Below the pieces are notes generated by a model. That model saw only the letters and a list, made by a program, of their open reading frames with translations. It made no database searches and had not been told where the DNA came from. Source: Pseudarthrobacter siccitolerans (lineage in GTDB: Bacteria; Actinomycetota; Actinomycetes; Actinomycetales; Micrococcaceae). Taken from it: a DNA stretch of 64,000 nucleotides. The first letter of the stretch is position 1; every line of letters begins with the position of its first letter. The translations under genes and the position numbers were made by a program. Location: contig NZ_CAQI01000044.1 of assembly GCF_001046895.1 (NCBI RefSeq), forward strand, positions 372,001-436,000, in the 5' to 3' direction. Positions 54,766 to 63,302 of this stretch are shown here, one piece after another.

Positions 54766-56228
54766 AGCAGAGTGCTCCCTTCGTCGGCCAGTTGGGGGGT
54801 TTGTGGGGGTAATGCTATCCGATCACCCAGATGCCGCAGTCCCACGCTGTTCGAGGACTTGAACAGCACCAGGTCCCCGGGTTCGAGTTCGATGTTCAGC
54901 ACGTCGTAGGCCTCGTCCACTGTTTCGGCGAAGAGGCATTCGTCGCCCCAGGAGCCTTCCTGGACGGCGGAGACATAGAGCGCGCGCGCTTCCCTGCCAA
55001 CCACCAGCAGGCGGGAGATGTTGAGCCGGACCACCTGGGTGCCCACGGCGGTGTGTTCCCGGATGGAGTCATCACCGAGTTCGAGCATGGCTCCGAGCAC
55101 CGCCCAGGTGCGGCGTCCGCGGCCGAGGTCTGCCAGGGTGCGCAGGGCGGCGCGCATGGATTCGGGGTTCGCGTTATAGGCGTCATTGATGATGGTGACG
55201 CCGTCTGCCCGTTCGGTGCGTTCCATCCGCCAGCGGCTTGCGGCGGCCTGGCTGCTGAGGGAGGACGCGACGTCCTGTCCTGGAACGCCGGCCGCCCAGG
55301 CTGCCGCGGCGGCGGCCAGCAGATTGCCCACGTGGTGCGCGCCGATGAGGCGGCTGCTGACGTGCAGGCCGCTTTCGCCGTCCGGAAGCTGGAGATCGAA
55401 TTCCGGGTTGCCGTCACCGTTGGTGTCGGCGTTGAGTGCCTGCACGGCCGCATCGGCGCGGCCTTCCGCGGAGAATCCGAGTACTTTTGCGGTGGTGCGG
55501 GTGCGCATGGCGGCCACGCGGTCGTCGTCGAGATTGATAATCGCGGTGCCGGCGGGAGCGAGTGCCTCCACAAGCTCACCCTTGGCCAGGGCGATGTTCT
55601 CCACTCCCCCGAACTCGCCGGCGTGCGCGGTTCCCACGGCCAGCACCACTCCGATGTCGGGTTTAACCATGTCTGCCAGGTAGCGGATGTGTCCGATTCC
55701 GGTGGCGCCCATCTCGATCACGAGGTAGCGCGTATCCGGGCCGGCCCGGAAGACGGTGAGCGGAACGCCGATCTCACCGTTATAGGAACCCTGCGGCGCA
55801 ACGGTGTTCCCCTGCGTGGACAGTATTCCGGCGAGGAGGTCCTTGGTGGTGGTTTTCCCGGCCGAGCCGGTGATTCCCACCACTGTCAGCTCGCTGCCCT
55901 GCTCGGCGCGGGCCTTGCGGATCCGGCGGACGGCCTCTGCAGCCAGGGCCCCCATCGCCAGGACCGCGTCCGGAACCACCACGGAGGGGTAGCTTGTCCC
56001 GTCCGCAGCCGCGACAGGGCGTTCCACGAGGGCAAGGCTGGCACCGGCCGAAAACGCGACGGCCACGAAGTCGTGGCCGTCGGCGTGCTCGCCGGGCTTT
56101 GCGACGTAGAGCGAACCGGGCATGGCTTCGCGTGAGTCCGTGACCACCGAAAGGGGCGTGATTCCGGGATCGGCGTCCAGGCGCCCACTAGTGATTTCGG
56201 CGATCTCCGCCGCAGTAAAAGCAATCAT
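54762..56228 (-). CDS. murF: UDP-MurNAc-tripeptide--D-alanyl-D-alanine ligase
   Basis: Adds D-Ala-D-Ala to complete the UDP-MurNAc-pentapeptide. The 488-residue protein has an N-terminal domain, the ATP P-loop [15 protein letters not shown] near 119-133, and the [21 protein letters not shown] block. The [17 protein letters not shown] motif near 350-366, with the conserved YNANP, is specific to MurF. The ATG start is 6 nt after the murE stop, and the stop overlaps mraY. Confidence 0.98.
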   Translation of the reverse strand: MIAFTAAEIAEITSGRLDADPGITPLSVVTDSREAMPGSLYVAKPGEHADGHDFVAVAFSAGASLALVERPVAAADGTSYPSVVVPDAVLAMGALAAEAVRRIRKARAEQGSELTVVGITGSAGKTTTKDLLAGILSTQGNTVAPQGSYNGEIGVPLTVFRAGPDTRYLVIEMGATGIGHIRYLADMVKPDIGVVLAVGTAHAGEFGGVENIALAKGELVEALAPAGTAIINLDDDRVAAMRTRTTAKVLGFSAEGRADAAVQALNADTNGDGNPEFDLQLPDGESGLHVSSRLIGAHHVGNLLAAAAAAWAAGVPGQDVASSLSSQAAASRWRMERTERADGVTIINDAYNANPESMRAALRTLADLGRGRRTWAVLGAMLELGDDSIREHTAVGTQVVRLNISRLLVVGREARALYVSAVQEGSWGDECLFAETVDEAYDVLNIELEPGDLVLFKSSNSVGLRHLGDRIALPPQTPQLADEGSTLL

Positions 56229-56234
56229 CTCGGT

Positions 56235-57863
56235 CTAGGACTCTATCCGGTCGTCTTGGAGAGCGTTGAATCCCCTGGCTGTCAAGGCGCTGCGAAGCTC
56301 CACCCTGTCGTCCAGGGCATGGTTGACGCCTTTTACTTCCTGCCACACTTCATGGCCACGGCCGGCCACCAGGATGGTGTCCTGCGGCCGGGCCAGTTCA
56401 ACGGCACGCCGGATGGCTTCGGCGCGAGGGAAAACTTCCAGGACCTCGCAGGCCAGGGAGCCTTTCTCCTGCGCTTCCCGGGCTCCGGCGAGGACATCGG
56501 CGCGGATGGCGGCCGGATCCTCGTCGTGGGGATCGTCGTCGGTGATGATGACGGTATCGGCAAGGCGGGCGGCGATGGCACCCATGGCCGGCCGTTTGCC
56601 CTGGTCGCGCTGGCCTGTGGCGCCGAACACCACGATGAGGTTGGAGTCTTTTTCCGGGGACCGCACGGCTTCCAGTGCCCTGGCCAGCGCGTCGGTGTTG
56701 TGGGCAAAATCAACAATGGCAGCGGGTTGGGCGGACACCAGCTGCATGCGTCCGGGGACTGCCACGGTAAACGGATCCGACTCGTCAAGCGCCGCCTGCA
56801 AGGCTGCGGCGTCCACTCCTGCCGTCAGCACCATGACTGCCGCAAGCGCTGCGTTGGCCACGTTGAAGCTGCCGGGCAACCCGGTGTGCAGGGTGAGCCG
56901 CGCGCCGTCCGGGCCGCTCAGCGTGAACTCCGTCCCGAGTCCGCGCGGGGCAGTTCCTGAGACAGTCCAATCCGCAGCCGCTCCGGCGGTGCTGAGGGTG
57001 GTGACCGGCACGGCGGTGGTGCCGGCGAGCTGCCGGCCCCACTCGTCGTCGACCGTTACCACTGCGGCGCGGGCACGGCGCGGCGTAAACAGCTCCGCCT
57101 TGGTGGCGAAGTAGTCATCCATGGTGAGGTGCAGGTCCAGGTGGTCCTGGGTGAGGTTCGTGAAGCCTGCAACGTCGAACAGCACACCGTCCACGCGCTG
57201 GAAGGAGATGGCGTGGGAGGAGACTTCCATCGCAGCGGCCGCAAGCCCCCGTTCGCGCATCAGGGCGAGCAGTGCGTGGACATCGGTGGATTCCGGCGTG
57301 GTGAGGAGGCTGGGAATCGGATCGCCGCCGGCGTGGATCTCGATAGTGCCGATCAGTCCGGTACTGCGGCCGAGGGCGCGCAGCAAGGAATTGATGAAGT
57401 AGGTGGTGGTGGTCTTCCCGTTCGTGCCTGTCACGCCGAACAGCTGCGGCTGGCCGGCACCCGGCTGGCTGCGGTAGATCAGTGCGGACAACGGACCCAC
57501 CACGTTGCGCGGCGACTCCACGATCACCACGGGTACCGGGGTCTCGGCGGGTGCCAGCAGCCTGGCACCGGCGTCATCGGTGAGAACTGCCACCGCCCCT
57601 GCCTCGACGGCCTGCGGCACGAAGTCTGCACCGTGCCTGGTGGCGCCGGGGAGGGCCACGTAGAGGTCGCCGGGTTCCACCGCACGCGAATTCAACGAAA
57701 TTCCGGTGACTTCCACCCCGGCAGCCGGGCCGGGGACCGCAACATCGATAGCTTCGCCGATGCTTGCCAGCCGTACCGGTTCCACAACAGAGGGGCGGAA
57801 GCGGCCCTGGCCGGCGGGTCCCTCCGGGACGGCGCGGTTGTTGGGCGGGTTGATCTCTGTCAA
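56235..57863 (-). CDS. murE: UDP-N-acetylmuramoyl-tripeptide synthetase, probably L-lysine-adding
   Basis: Adds the third residue of the peptidoglycan stem. The 542-residue protein has the ATP P-loop [16 protein letters not shown] near 143-158, the MEVSSHAISFQRVDG motif and the C-terminal RGHEVWQEVKG motif. Where diaminopimelate-adding enzymes have DNPR, this one reads TDDDPHDEDP (Asp442-Asp444, Pro445), so the arginine that holds the second carboxylate is missing. L-lysine is therefore the likely substrate, as in Lys-type Arthrobacter walls. The start is an unusual TTG at 57863, with GGAGA 5 nt upstream; no ATG or GTG nearby fits the family N-terminus as well. Confidence 0.95.
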   Translation of the reverse strand: MTEINPPNNRAVPEGPAGQGRFRPSVVEPVRLASIGEAIDVAVPGPAAGVEVTGISLNSRAVEPGDLYVALPGATRHGADFVPQAVEAGAVAVLTDDAGARLLAPAETPVPVVIVESPRNVVGPLSALIYRSQPGAGQPQLFGVTGTNGKTTTTYFINSLLRALGRSTGLIGTIEIHAGGDPIPSLLTTPESTDVHALLALMRERGLAAAAMEVSSHAISFQRVDGVLFDVAGFTNLTQDHLDLHLTMDDYFATKAELFTPRRARAAVVTVDDEWGRQLAGTTAVPVTTLSTAGAAADWTVSGTAPRGLGTEFTLSGPDGARLTLHTGLPGSFNVANAALAAVMVLTAGVDAAALQAALDESDPFTVAVPGRMQLVSAQPAAIVDFAHNTDALARALEAVRSPEKDSNLIVVFGATGQRDQGKRPAMGAIAARLADTVIITDDDPHDEDPAAIRADVLAGAREAQEKGSLACEVLEVFPRAEAIRRAVELARPQDTILVAGRGHEVWQEVKGVNHALDDRVELRSALTARGFNALQDDRIES

Positions 57864-57929
57864 GGAATCTCCGATGGTGCTAGTCGTGCCGGCATGGGTG
57901 GGCCGGTGGTGGTGCTCTACGCGGGACTG

Positions 57930-59732
57930 CTACTTGGCGAACTGGGGCAGCCTGGCCGGTTCGCCCGTGGACGGCTGGACGTTGTACATCCGCAGTGCCT
58001 GGCTCATGACCGACCGGAAGACCGGCCCGTTGGTAATCCCGTAGATGCTGCCCTTGGGCCGCTGGAGTACCACCTCCACAATAAACCGCGGATCATCCAT
58101 CGGTGCCATTCCCACCATGGAGGCGGTGTATCCGCAGAAGCCGGACTTCCCGTCGTCGCACGGTGATTCCGAGGTGCCGGTCTTGGCGCCGACCCGGTAT
58201 CCGTCGATCCCTGCGTCCTTGATCTGGCCTTCCGTAACGGCACTTTCCAGGATGTCCCGGACCTGCTGGGCCGTGTTCTCCGAGACCACCCGGGTGGACG
58301 GTGCGGCCGGCACCTTTTCCTCGGTGCCGTCCGGGGAGACGTAAGAATCGATCAGTCGGGGCTGGAGCATCACGCCGTTGTTGGCGACCGACTGGAACGC
58401 CCGGACCGTTTGCAGGGTGGACTGCGAAACGCCCTGGCCGAACAACACGGTGTATTCCTGGCGCCCGTCCCACTGCTCCCAGGGCGTGAGGATCCCGGAC
58501 GCCGTTGCAGGGAGTCCGATGTCCGGAGCCTCGCCGATGCCGAATTTTTTCAACCAGTTGTAGCGCTGTTCCTTGCTCAATTCCTCGCCGGCCATCACGG
58601 TGCCGGTGTTCATCGAGTAACCCAGGATGCCGGCGAGAGTACGCTTTTCGGTGCCGTGGGAAAAGGAGTCGCTGAAGGTCTGGCCGTTGACCGTGTAGGA
58701 CGGCGGCAACGTGTACTCGCTGAGCGGATTGGCTTTGCCTTCCTCGATCAGCGCCGCCGCCGTGAGCATTTTTTCAACGGAACCGGGCTCGTAGGCTGCA
58801 GTGACCGCACGGACGCCGCGGTCCTTGGCAGCCACCCGGCCGGGGTCATTGGGATCCGGGGCGTTGGTATCGGCCATGGCCACCAGGTTGCCCGTTTTGA
58901 CGTCCATCACGATGATGACGCCCCACTCTGCGCTGAGCTTGTCCGTCTGGCTTTGGATGGCCTGCTGGGCGAAATACTGCAGGTCCGAGTTGATGGTGAG
59001 CTTGACGTCCTTGCCGTCTTGCGGTGGGGTCAGTTCATCCATGCCCACCGGGATGCGCAGGCCGTCGGCACCGATTTCGAACAGGCGCTTGCCGTCCGTA
59101 CCCTTCAGGAGCCCGTCCTGGGTCTGTTCGATACCGGCCTGGCCAGTGCTGCCGTCCTGCAGGAACCCGATAATGCCGCCCGCCACCGAGCCATTGGGGT
59201 AGACGCGCTTGCTGACGCCTTCGGTGACGATGCCGGGAATCTGGAGCTTGGAGATGCGGTCCTCAATGTCAGGCTTCACATCCTTGGCCACAATGTAATA
59301 CGGCTGGTTGCCGGTGACGGCGTCGCGGATGGCATCCTTCTCCATGCCCAGTGCGGCTCCGAGCTCAGTCAGTCCCTGGTCGCGGCTGACGTCCACCAGT
59401 TTTTCCTTGCCATCCACCGTTTCCAGGCGCTTGAAGGTCTCCGTTTTGGTGTTGACGCGCTGGTCCACCACTACGTTGTAGCGGATCACGCTGTTGGCCA
59501 GGACGGTGCCTGTGGAGTCCAGGATGCTGCCCCGCTCGGCGGGAAGCACGGTCTGCTTCATCCGGCTGTTAAGCGCGGCCTCGGCCATTCCCCCAACGTC
59601 CAGCCCCTGGACCAGGAAAAGCTTTCCGCCCACCACCAGCAGGAGCGAGAGCATGATCCCGAGGCCGAGCCGGAGGCGTTTAGTGGCGTTGGGCACCTTG
59701 CTGCTTCTTGCCTTGCCGGTCCTCTGCGCCAC
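57930..59732 (-). CDS. ftsI: septal penicillin-binding protein FtsI/PbpB
   Basis: Class B transpeptidase crosslinking septal peptidoglycan with FtsW. The 600-residue protein has a basic cytoplasmic N-terminus, one membrane helix (RLGLGIMLSLLLVVGGKLFLV near 21-41), the dimerisation (pedestal) domain and the transpeptidase domain. The active-site triad motifs are SVEK with nucleophile Ser318 (YEPGSVEKML), SMN (YSMNTGTVM near 380) and KTG (GAKTGTSES near 516). No PASTA domain follows. GTG start at 59732. The gaps to murE (66 bp) and the FtsL-like gene (47 bp) are wider than elsewhere in the cluster. Confidence 0.97.
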   Translation of the reverse strand: MAQRTGKARSSKVPNATKRLRLGLGIMLSLLLVVGGKLFLVQGLDVGGMAEAALNSRMKQTVLPAERGSILDSTGTVLANSVIRYNVVVDQRVNTKTETFKRLETVDGKEKLVDVSRDQGLTELGAALGMEKDAIRDAVTGNQPYYIVAKDVKPDIEDRISKLQIPGIVTEGVSKRVYPNGSVAGGIIGFLQDGSTGQAGIEQTQDGLLKGTDGKRLFEIGADGLRIPVGMDELTPPQDGKDVKLTINSDLQYFAQQAIQSQTDKLSAEWGVIIVMDVKTGNLVAMADTNAPDPNDPGRVAAKDRGVRAVTAAYEPGSVEKMLTAAALIEEGKANPLSEYTLPPSYTVNGQTFSDSFSHGTEKRTLAGILGYSMNTGTVMAGEELSKEQRYNWLKKFGIGEAPDIGLPATASGILTPWEQWDGRQEYTVLFGQGVSQSTLQTVRAFQSVANNGVMLQPRLIDSYVSPDGTEEKVPAAPSTRVVSENTAQQVRDILESAVTEGQIKDAGIDGYRVGAKTGTSESPCDDGKSGFCGYTASMVGMAPMDDPRFIVEVVLQRPKGSIYGITNGPVFRSVMSQALRMYNVQPSTGEPARLPQFAK

Positions 59733-59779
59733 CGTGATATTCCTTGCTGCTCGACCCTGTTGCCTGCCAGACCTGCCTG

Positions 59780-60490
59780 TTACTGCCCGGGAACCTTCTG
59801 CTCCGGCGCGGGAATCGAGCCGCCGTGGAGTTCCACGGGCGGCACCGCCGCCGCGGCCGGGGCCTGGGCTGCCGCATCCGGAGCAGCACCTGCGGCAGTG
59901 CCTGACGCACCGCCGCTTGGGGTGTCCGGCGATGCAGCGGCCGGAGCCGGGGTCTCTTCTACCGGCTTCTGGGCTTCCTGCGGATCGCTCTTGCTTGCCG
60001 GCGGAACCACTGTCAGCTGGCCTGCAACAGCCGGCGCCGGGATCACGGCACCGGCGGCACCGTCCTTAACCGCCGGTGTTGCCTTGCCGGTCACCGAGAG
60101 CGTGGACAGGTCGATCTGGCCCTTCACCGTGGAGGGCACCATCCCCAGTTTTGTCGCCTGGGCGGCAAGATTCTGCGGAGCCTCGAAGTTCTGGACCTGC
60201 TGGGTGAGGTCCTGGTTCTGCTTGGTCAGGGTGCTCTGCTTTGCGCGCAATTCCACCAGCTGGTACTGGGCGGTGGAAACCGAGATGTTCAGTACCAGGA
60301 CGGCGATCAGGGCCACCGCGAGCAGGCCGAAGCACAGCACCACAAATGGCGCGCGGCGTTTGCGGGGAACGGTCCGGACAACTGAGAGGGGCGTCCGGCT
60401 CCGGCGTGGCGCTTCGGGCGAACCGGCAGGAAGCTTCTTCGCCGCCGCACCGGAGACGACGGGAAAGTTCTTCACGGCAGCGGTGCTCAT
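59780..60490 (-). CDS. ftsL: FtsL-like divisome protein with long Ala/Pro-rich tail
   Basis: A 236-residue bitopic membrane protein between rsmH and ftsI, the position of ftsL. It has a basic cytoplasmic N-terminus of about 45 residues, a membrane helix at about 48-70 ([21 protein letters not shown]), and a short coiled coil (about 77-105, [20 protein letters not shown]). The [20 protein letters not shown] segment is like other actinobacterial FtsL/FtsB-type proteins. The last ~115 residues are Ala/Pro/Glu-rich and look disordered; this tail is absent from the short enterobacterial FtsL. Assignment rests on position and topology. The ATG overlaps the rsmH stop (ATGA). Confidence 0.8.
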   Translation of the reverse strand: MSTAAVKNFPVVSGAAAKKLPAGSPEAPRRSRTPLSVVRTVPRKRRAPFVVLCFGLLAVALIAVLVLNISVSTAQYQLVELRAKQSTLTKQNQDLTQQVQNFEAPQNLAAQATKLGMVPSTVKGQIDLSTLSVTGKATPAVKDGAAGAVIPAPAVAGQLTVVPPASKSDPQEAQKPVEETPAPAAASPDTPSGGASGTAAGAAPDAAAQAPAAAAVPPVELHGGSIPAPEQKVPGQ

Positions 60491-61479
60491 TCAGCTCTCC
60501 TGGCTCGGATTCGTTCCACCGCGCGGAGCCTTGCTGAGGCTGCGCGGGGGTTTTCGGCGATTTCGACGGCGGTTGGCACTTCGGTGCCTTTGGTCAGGGT
60601 CTTCAGTTCGGGTTTGTGTTCTTCCAACTCCACGGGGAAGCCCAGCGGAGCGGAGGATTTCGATCGGGCCTGGAAGACTCCCTTGACGATCTTGTCCTCG
60701 AGGGAGTGGTAGGACATCACCACAATGCGGCCCCCGAGTGCTGTGGCCTCCACTGCGGCAGGCACAGCACGTTCCAGCACCTCGAGTTCCTCGTTGACCT
60801 CGATCCTCAGGGCCTGGAAGGTCCGCTTGGCGGGATGTCCGCCGGACTTTGCCGCCCCCGCCGGAACAACGGCACGGATCTGCTCCACGAGTTCGCCGGT
60901 GGTGGTGAACGGCTTGGCGGCGCGGGCGGTGACGATCCTGTTGGCAATCCGGCCGGCGAACTTCTCCTCGCCCCACTTGCGGATAATCCGGACCAGTTCC
61001 TCTTCGCTGTACGTGTTCACCACGTCCGCAGCTGTCTGCCCGCGGCTGGTATCCATGCGCATATCCAGCGGAGCGTCGAATGAGTAGGCGAAGCCTCGCT
61101 CACGCTCGTCGAGCTGGAGCGAGGAAACGCCGAGGTCCATCAGGATCCCGTGCACCTCACGGACGCCGAGGTCAGCCAGGACATCCCCGATTTCGTCATA
61201 GACGGCGTGCACGAGGTCGGTGCGTGCTTCAAAGGGCGCCAGCCGTTCTCCGGCCAGGGCAAGGGCTTCTTCATCACGGTCGATGCCGATCAGGTGCAAG
61301 TCAGGGAAACGCTGCAGCATGGCCTCGGAATGGCCTCCCATGCCCAGCGTGGCGTCAATGGCCACCGGTGTTTCGCCGCGGCTCCTGGCCGCTTCGAATC
61401 CGGGCGCCAACAAATTGATGCACCGGTCCCGAAGGACCGGCACATGGCGTTCGGACGTGGGCTTCGGTTGATCGTTCAT
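60487..61479 (-). CDS. rsmH: 16S rRNA (cytosine(1402)-N4)-methyltransferase
   Basis: SAM-dependent methyltransferase acting on the ribosomal decoding centre. From the ATG at 61479 it is 330 residues, with [15 protein letters not shown] near the start, the SAM-binding [26 protein letters not shown], the [20 protein letters not shown] block with [10 protein letters not shown], and the C-terminal [13 protein letters not shown] motif. AAGGACGAGG lies just upstream of this ATG, which decides it over an in-frame start 19 codons earlier. Its stop overlaps the FtsL-like gene. It lies 166 bp after mraZ; that gap has a small hairpin (61559-61582) but no gene. Confidence 0.97.
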   Translation of the reverse strand: MNDQPKPTSERHVPVLRDRCINLLAPGFEAARSRGETPVAIDATLGMGGHSEAMLQRFPDLHLIGIDRDEEALALAGERLAPFEARTDLVHAVYDEIGDVLADLGVREVHGILMDLGVSSLQLDERERGFAYSFDAPLDMRMDTSRGQTAADVVNTYSEEELVRIIRKWGEEKFAGRIANRIVTARAAKPFTTTGELVEQIRAVVPAGAAKSGGHPAKRTFQALRIEVNEELEVLERAVPAAVEATALGGRIVVMSYHSLEDKIVKGVFQARSKSSAPLGFPVELEEHKPELKTLTKGTEVPTAVEIAENPRAASARLRAVERIRARRAE

Positions 61480-61645
61480 GCCTCGTCCTTTCTCGCCGTC
61501 GCTGTCACCTGGATGCTTCTTGACCCGGATCCCCATCCGCGCCTACCGTCCTGCCCGCCTGGCTCCGGGGAAGGTGAGCCAGGTTGGCCGGCTGATGGGC
61601 CGGCTGGAGATCCCAACCAAGAAGGTGTCCGCTGTCCTGTTCCGG

Positions 61646-62074
61646 TCACAAAATGCCCGGAATGGGGTCATCGGTTTCAGAGAAGGCCGTTTCCTTCTCC
61701 GCAAGGTATTCATTCCAAGCCTGGGCGTCCCAGATCTCGGCGCGGGTTCCGGCACCAATCACGGCCAGCTCCCTTCCGAGTCCTGCATACTCCCGGAGCG
61801 CCGGCGGAATGGTCACGCGCCCCTGCTTGTCAGGTACCTCGTCCGAGGCTCCAGAGAGAAAGACGCGGATGTAGTCCCGCGCCTGTTTAGAGGAGATTGG
61901 CGCCTCCCGCATTTGCTCGTGGACCCGGGCAAATTCCTTCTCGCTGAAGACGTAGATGCAACGTTCCTGGCCCCTGGTCAGGACCAGTCCGCTGGCAAGT
62001 TCCTCCCGGAACTTCGCGGGGAGAATGATCCGCCCCTTTTCATCCAGACGCGGCGAATGTGTGCCCAGAAACAC
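61646..62074 (-). CDS. mraZ: transcriptional regulator MraZ
   Basis: DNA-binding regulator of the division/cell-wall operon that usually represses its own promoter. The 142-residue protein is built of two AbrB-like SpoVT/MraZ repeats: [25 protein letters not shown] near 2-26 and [23 protein letters not shown] near 76-98, each with the family Asp-Lys-x-GR motif. It starts at GTG 62074 and is the first gene of the cluster. Just upstream is a promoter overlapped by three MraZ-type repeats, which supports autoregulation. Confidence 0.98.
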   Translation of the reverse strand: MFLGTHSPRLDEKGRIILPAKFREELASGLVLTRGQERCIYVFSEKEFARVHEQMREAPISSKQARDYIRVFLSGASDEVPDKQGRVTIPPALREYAGLGRELAVIGAGTRAEIWDAQAWNEYLAEKETAFSETDDPIPGIL

Positions 62075-62139
62075 TGGCCCACCGCCTGTCCGATGTCAGG
62101 AACTGCACATCCCCTGTGTTGCAACCACCCTCTTATGTC

Positions 62140-62171
62140 CTCCACATTACTCCACTTTCCCCCACAGTCAA
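62140..62171 (-). promoter_or_regulatory. mraZ promoter with embedded MraZ box
   Basis: On the minus strand TTGACT (62166-62171) and TAATGT (62144-62149) are separated by 16 nt. The same stretch contains three repeats GTGGGG-gaaa-GTGGAG-taat-GTGGAG (62140-62165) with exact 4-nt spacers, the pattern bound by MraZ proteins. A protein on this box would block RNA polymerase directly. Confidence 0.75.
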
Positions 62172-62361
62172 CGTGAATTGGCGTCCGGGACACGCATTCT
62201 TTGGGATAGCAGGCCCGAAATGGCAAGGAATTATGCCGGTGGTGGGAAGTGGAGGACTTTCCACCACTCCGGTGGAATTCAGGTTGGCGCCCGGCCCTGA
62301 TTCAACTTTGCTTTTCACCCTGGCGGCGTTGATGCCTGCAAAAGGCCCCGCCCTTAAACGC

Positions 62362-62421
62362 AAAAGACCCGCCGACGGGGGTCTATTTACTGCCTGCACC
62401 ATGCGGGGGAGCAAAGTGGGG
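62362..62421. repeat. hairpin/GTGGG repeat element, copy A
   Basis: Begins AAAAGACCCGCCGA and continues to GGGTCTATTT, an imperfect hairpin. It ends with GGGGAG-CAAA-GTGGGG (62406-62421), which has the half-site shape and 4-nt spacing of an MraZ box on the plus strand. Copy B lies 185 bp to the right. Confidence 0.6.
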
Positions 62422-62546
62422 AGGATGCGTTCGGATCAGCATGTTGACCGGCTCAAAGCCCTGCTGCCCGGACGCGTCATCAGCTTTTGCCACTTTCTGC
62501 ACAGCGCTCCATCAGCTCCTGCGGCTTTCAGCACCTGCTCAAACAC

Positions 62547-62609
62547 AAAAGACCCGCCGAAGCGGGTCTATTTGTTGAATCTCCCCTATTCCAAGGGAGC
62601 AAAGTGGGC
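62547..62609. repeat. hairpin/GTGGG repeat element, copy B, including DUF3040 terminator
   Basis: AAAAGACCCGCCGAAGCGGG then TCTATTT forms a perfect stem. On the minus strand it has a stable C-TTCG-G tetraloop and a TTTTG tail, so 62547-62573 is a good intrinsic terminator for the DUF3040 gene. The element ends AGGGAG-CAAA-GTGGGC (62594-62609), as in copy A. Confidence 0.7.
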
Positions 62610-62640
62610 GGAATAAGTCCCGCCACGCCGGCCGAACGGC

Positions 62641-63015
62641 TTAGGGTTCTCCCCTGCGCCTTTCGTCCCACCGTTCCTCGAGGCTGCTCATGAATGAGCT
62701 GCGCTGCTTGCCGGCCTTGCCGCTGCCGGGCTTCGAGCCCTTGGCCCCGGATGAGCTGCTCCGCATTGTGGCGAAGTACACGCCGCCGCCCATCACAATG
62801 AAACCGAGGACACCAACGAAAATGTTCTGGAGGGTGACGCCGACGAGCAACAGGAAGACGCCGGCCAGCGCACAGAGGACGCCGATCACGACGTGTCTTG
62901 TCGACCACGAACGTCCTGGGTCCGATCCCATTGAATTCGCGAACTTCGGGTCATCCTCGTGAAGCTGCTTCTCAAGCTGCTCAAGCAGCTTCTGTTCGTG
63001 CTCCGACAGCGGCAT
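62641..63015 (-). CDS. DUF3040 domain-containing membrane protein
   Basis: A 124-residue actinobacterial protein of unknown function. It begins with the family motif MPLSEHEQKLLEQLEKQL, has an acidic stretch, then two membrane helices (VVIGVLCALAGVFLLLVGV and IFVGVLGFIVMGGGVYFA, about 41-80) and a Ser/Gly/Lys-rich cytoplasmic tail ending in EERWDERRRG. The ATG at 63015 is chosen because AAAGGAGG lies right upstream; a longer in-frame start 15 codons earlier has none. Its place beside the mraZ cluster is common in actinobacteria. Confidence 0.92.
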   Translation of the reverse strand: MPLSEHEQKLLEQLEKQLHEDDPKFANSMGSDPGRSWSTRHVVIGVLCALAGVFLLLVGVTLQNIFVGVLGFIVMGGGVYFATMRSSSSGAKGSKPGSGKAGKQRSSFMSSLEERWDERRRGEP

Positions 63016-63302
63016 CACGACCTCCTTTTGTAGGCCAACGTCCGGGCTGGTCCCAGCCACTACTTCTGCTCCAATAACGTCTGGTATGCCCTGGTGGTTC
63101 CCGTACCCGCCGGCTGTGGCGGTAAACGAAAGCCAGGCATGCAGACCCGGAGCGGGAGCATGTCCAAGAGAGTCCGGCAGTATGTCCAGTCACTCAAAAA
63201 CTTTGTATTTATAAGGATAGTTTGTTGAGGGCTGTTCTGAAAGACGGCAATGACTTTCGCCGGTACTCCGGAGGAGCCCATTTGAGGCCCTGAACCAAAG
63301 CC

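Larger units (their letters stand above)
62172..62640. other. non-coding stretch upstream of the dcw cluster
   Basis: No convincing gene was found on either strand between the mraZ promoter and the DUF3040 stop codon. It contains two copies of a hairpin-plus-GTGGG element (listed separately) and is less GC-rich than the surrounding genes in places. Confidence 0.7.

Noticed and set aside
58410..60686. 758-residue open frame on the plus strand across ftsI and the ftsL-like gene
   Set aside because: It is antisense to two well-supported genes, has low-complexity composition and no recognisable domain; high-GC DNA gives long antisense open frames.
61583..61618. Direct GGCCGGCT repeats and GGTTGG/CCAACC arms between mraZ and rsmH
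   Set aside because: Short GC-rich repeats of this kind are expected by chance in this DNA and no T-run or partner site supports a role.
63061..63302. Possible promoter TTGAGT...CATACT for the DUF3040 gene
   Set aside because: Spacing between the hexamers is far too short, and no alternative pair is convincing.
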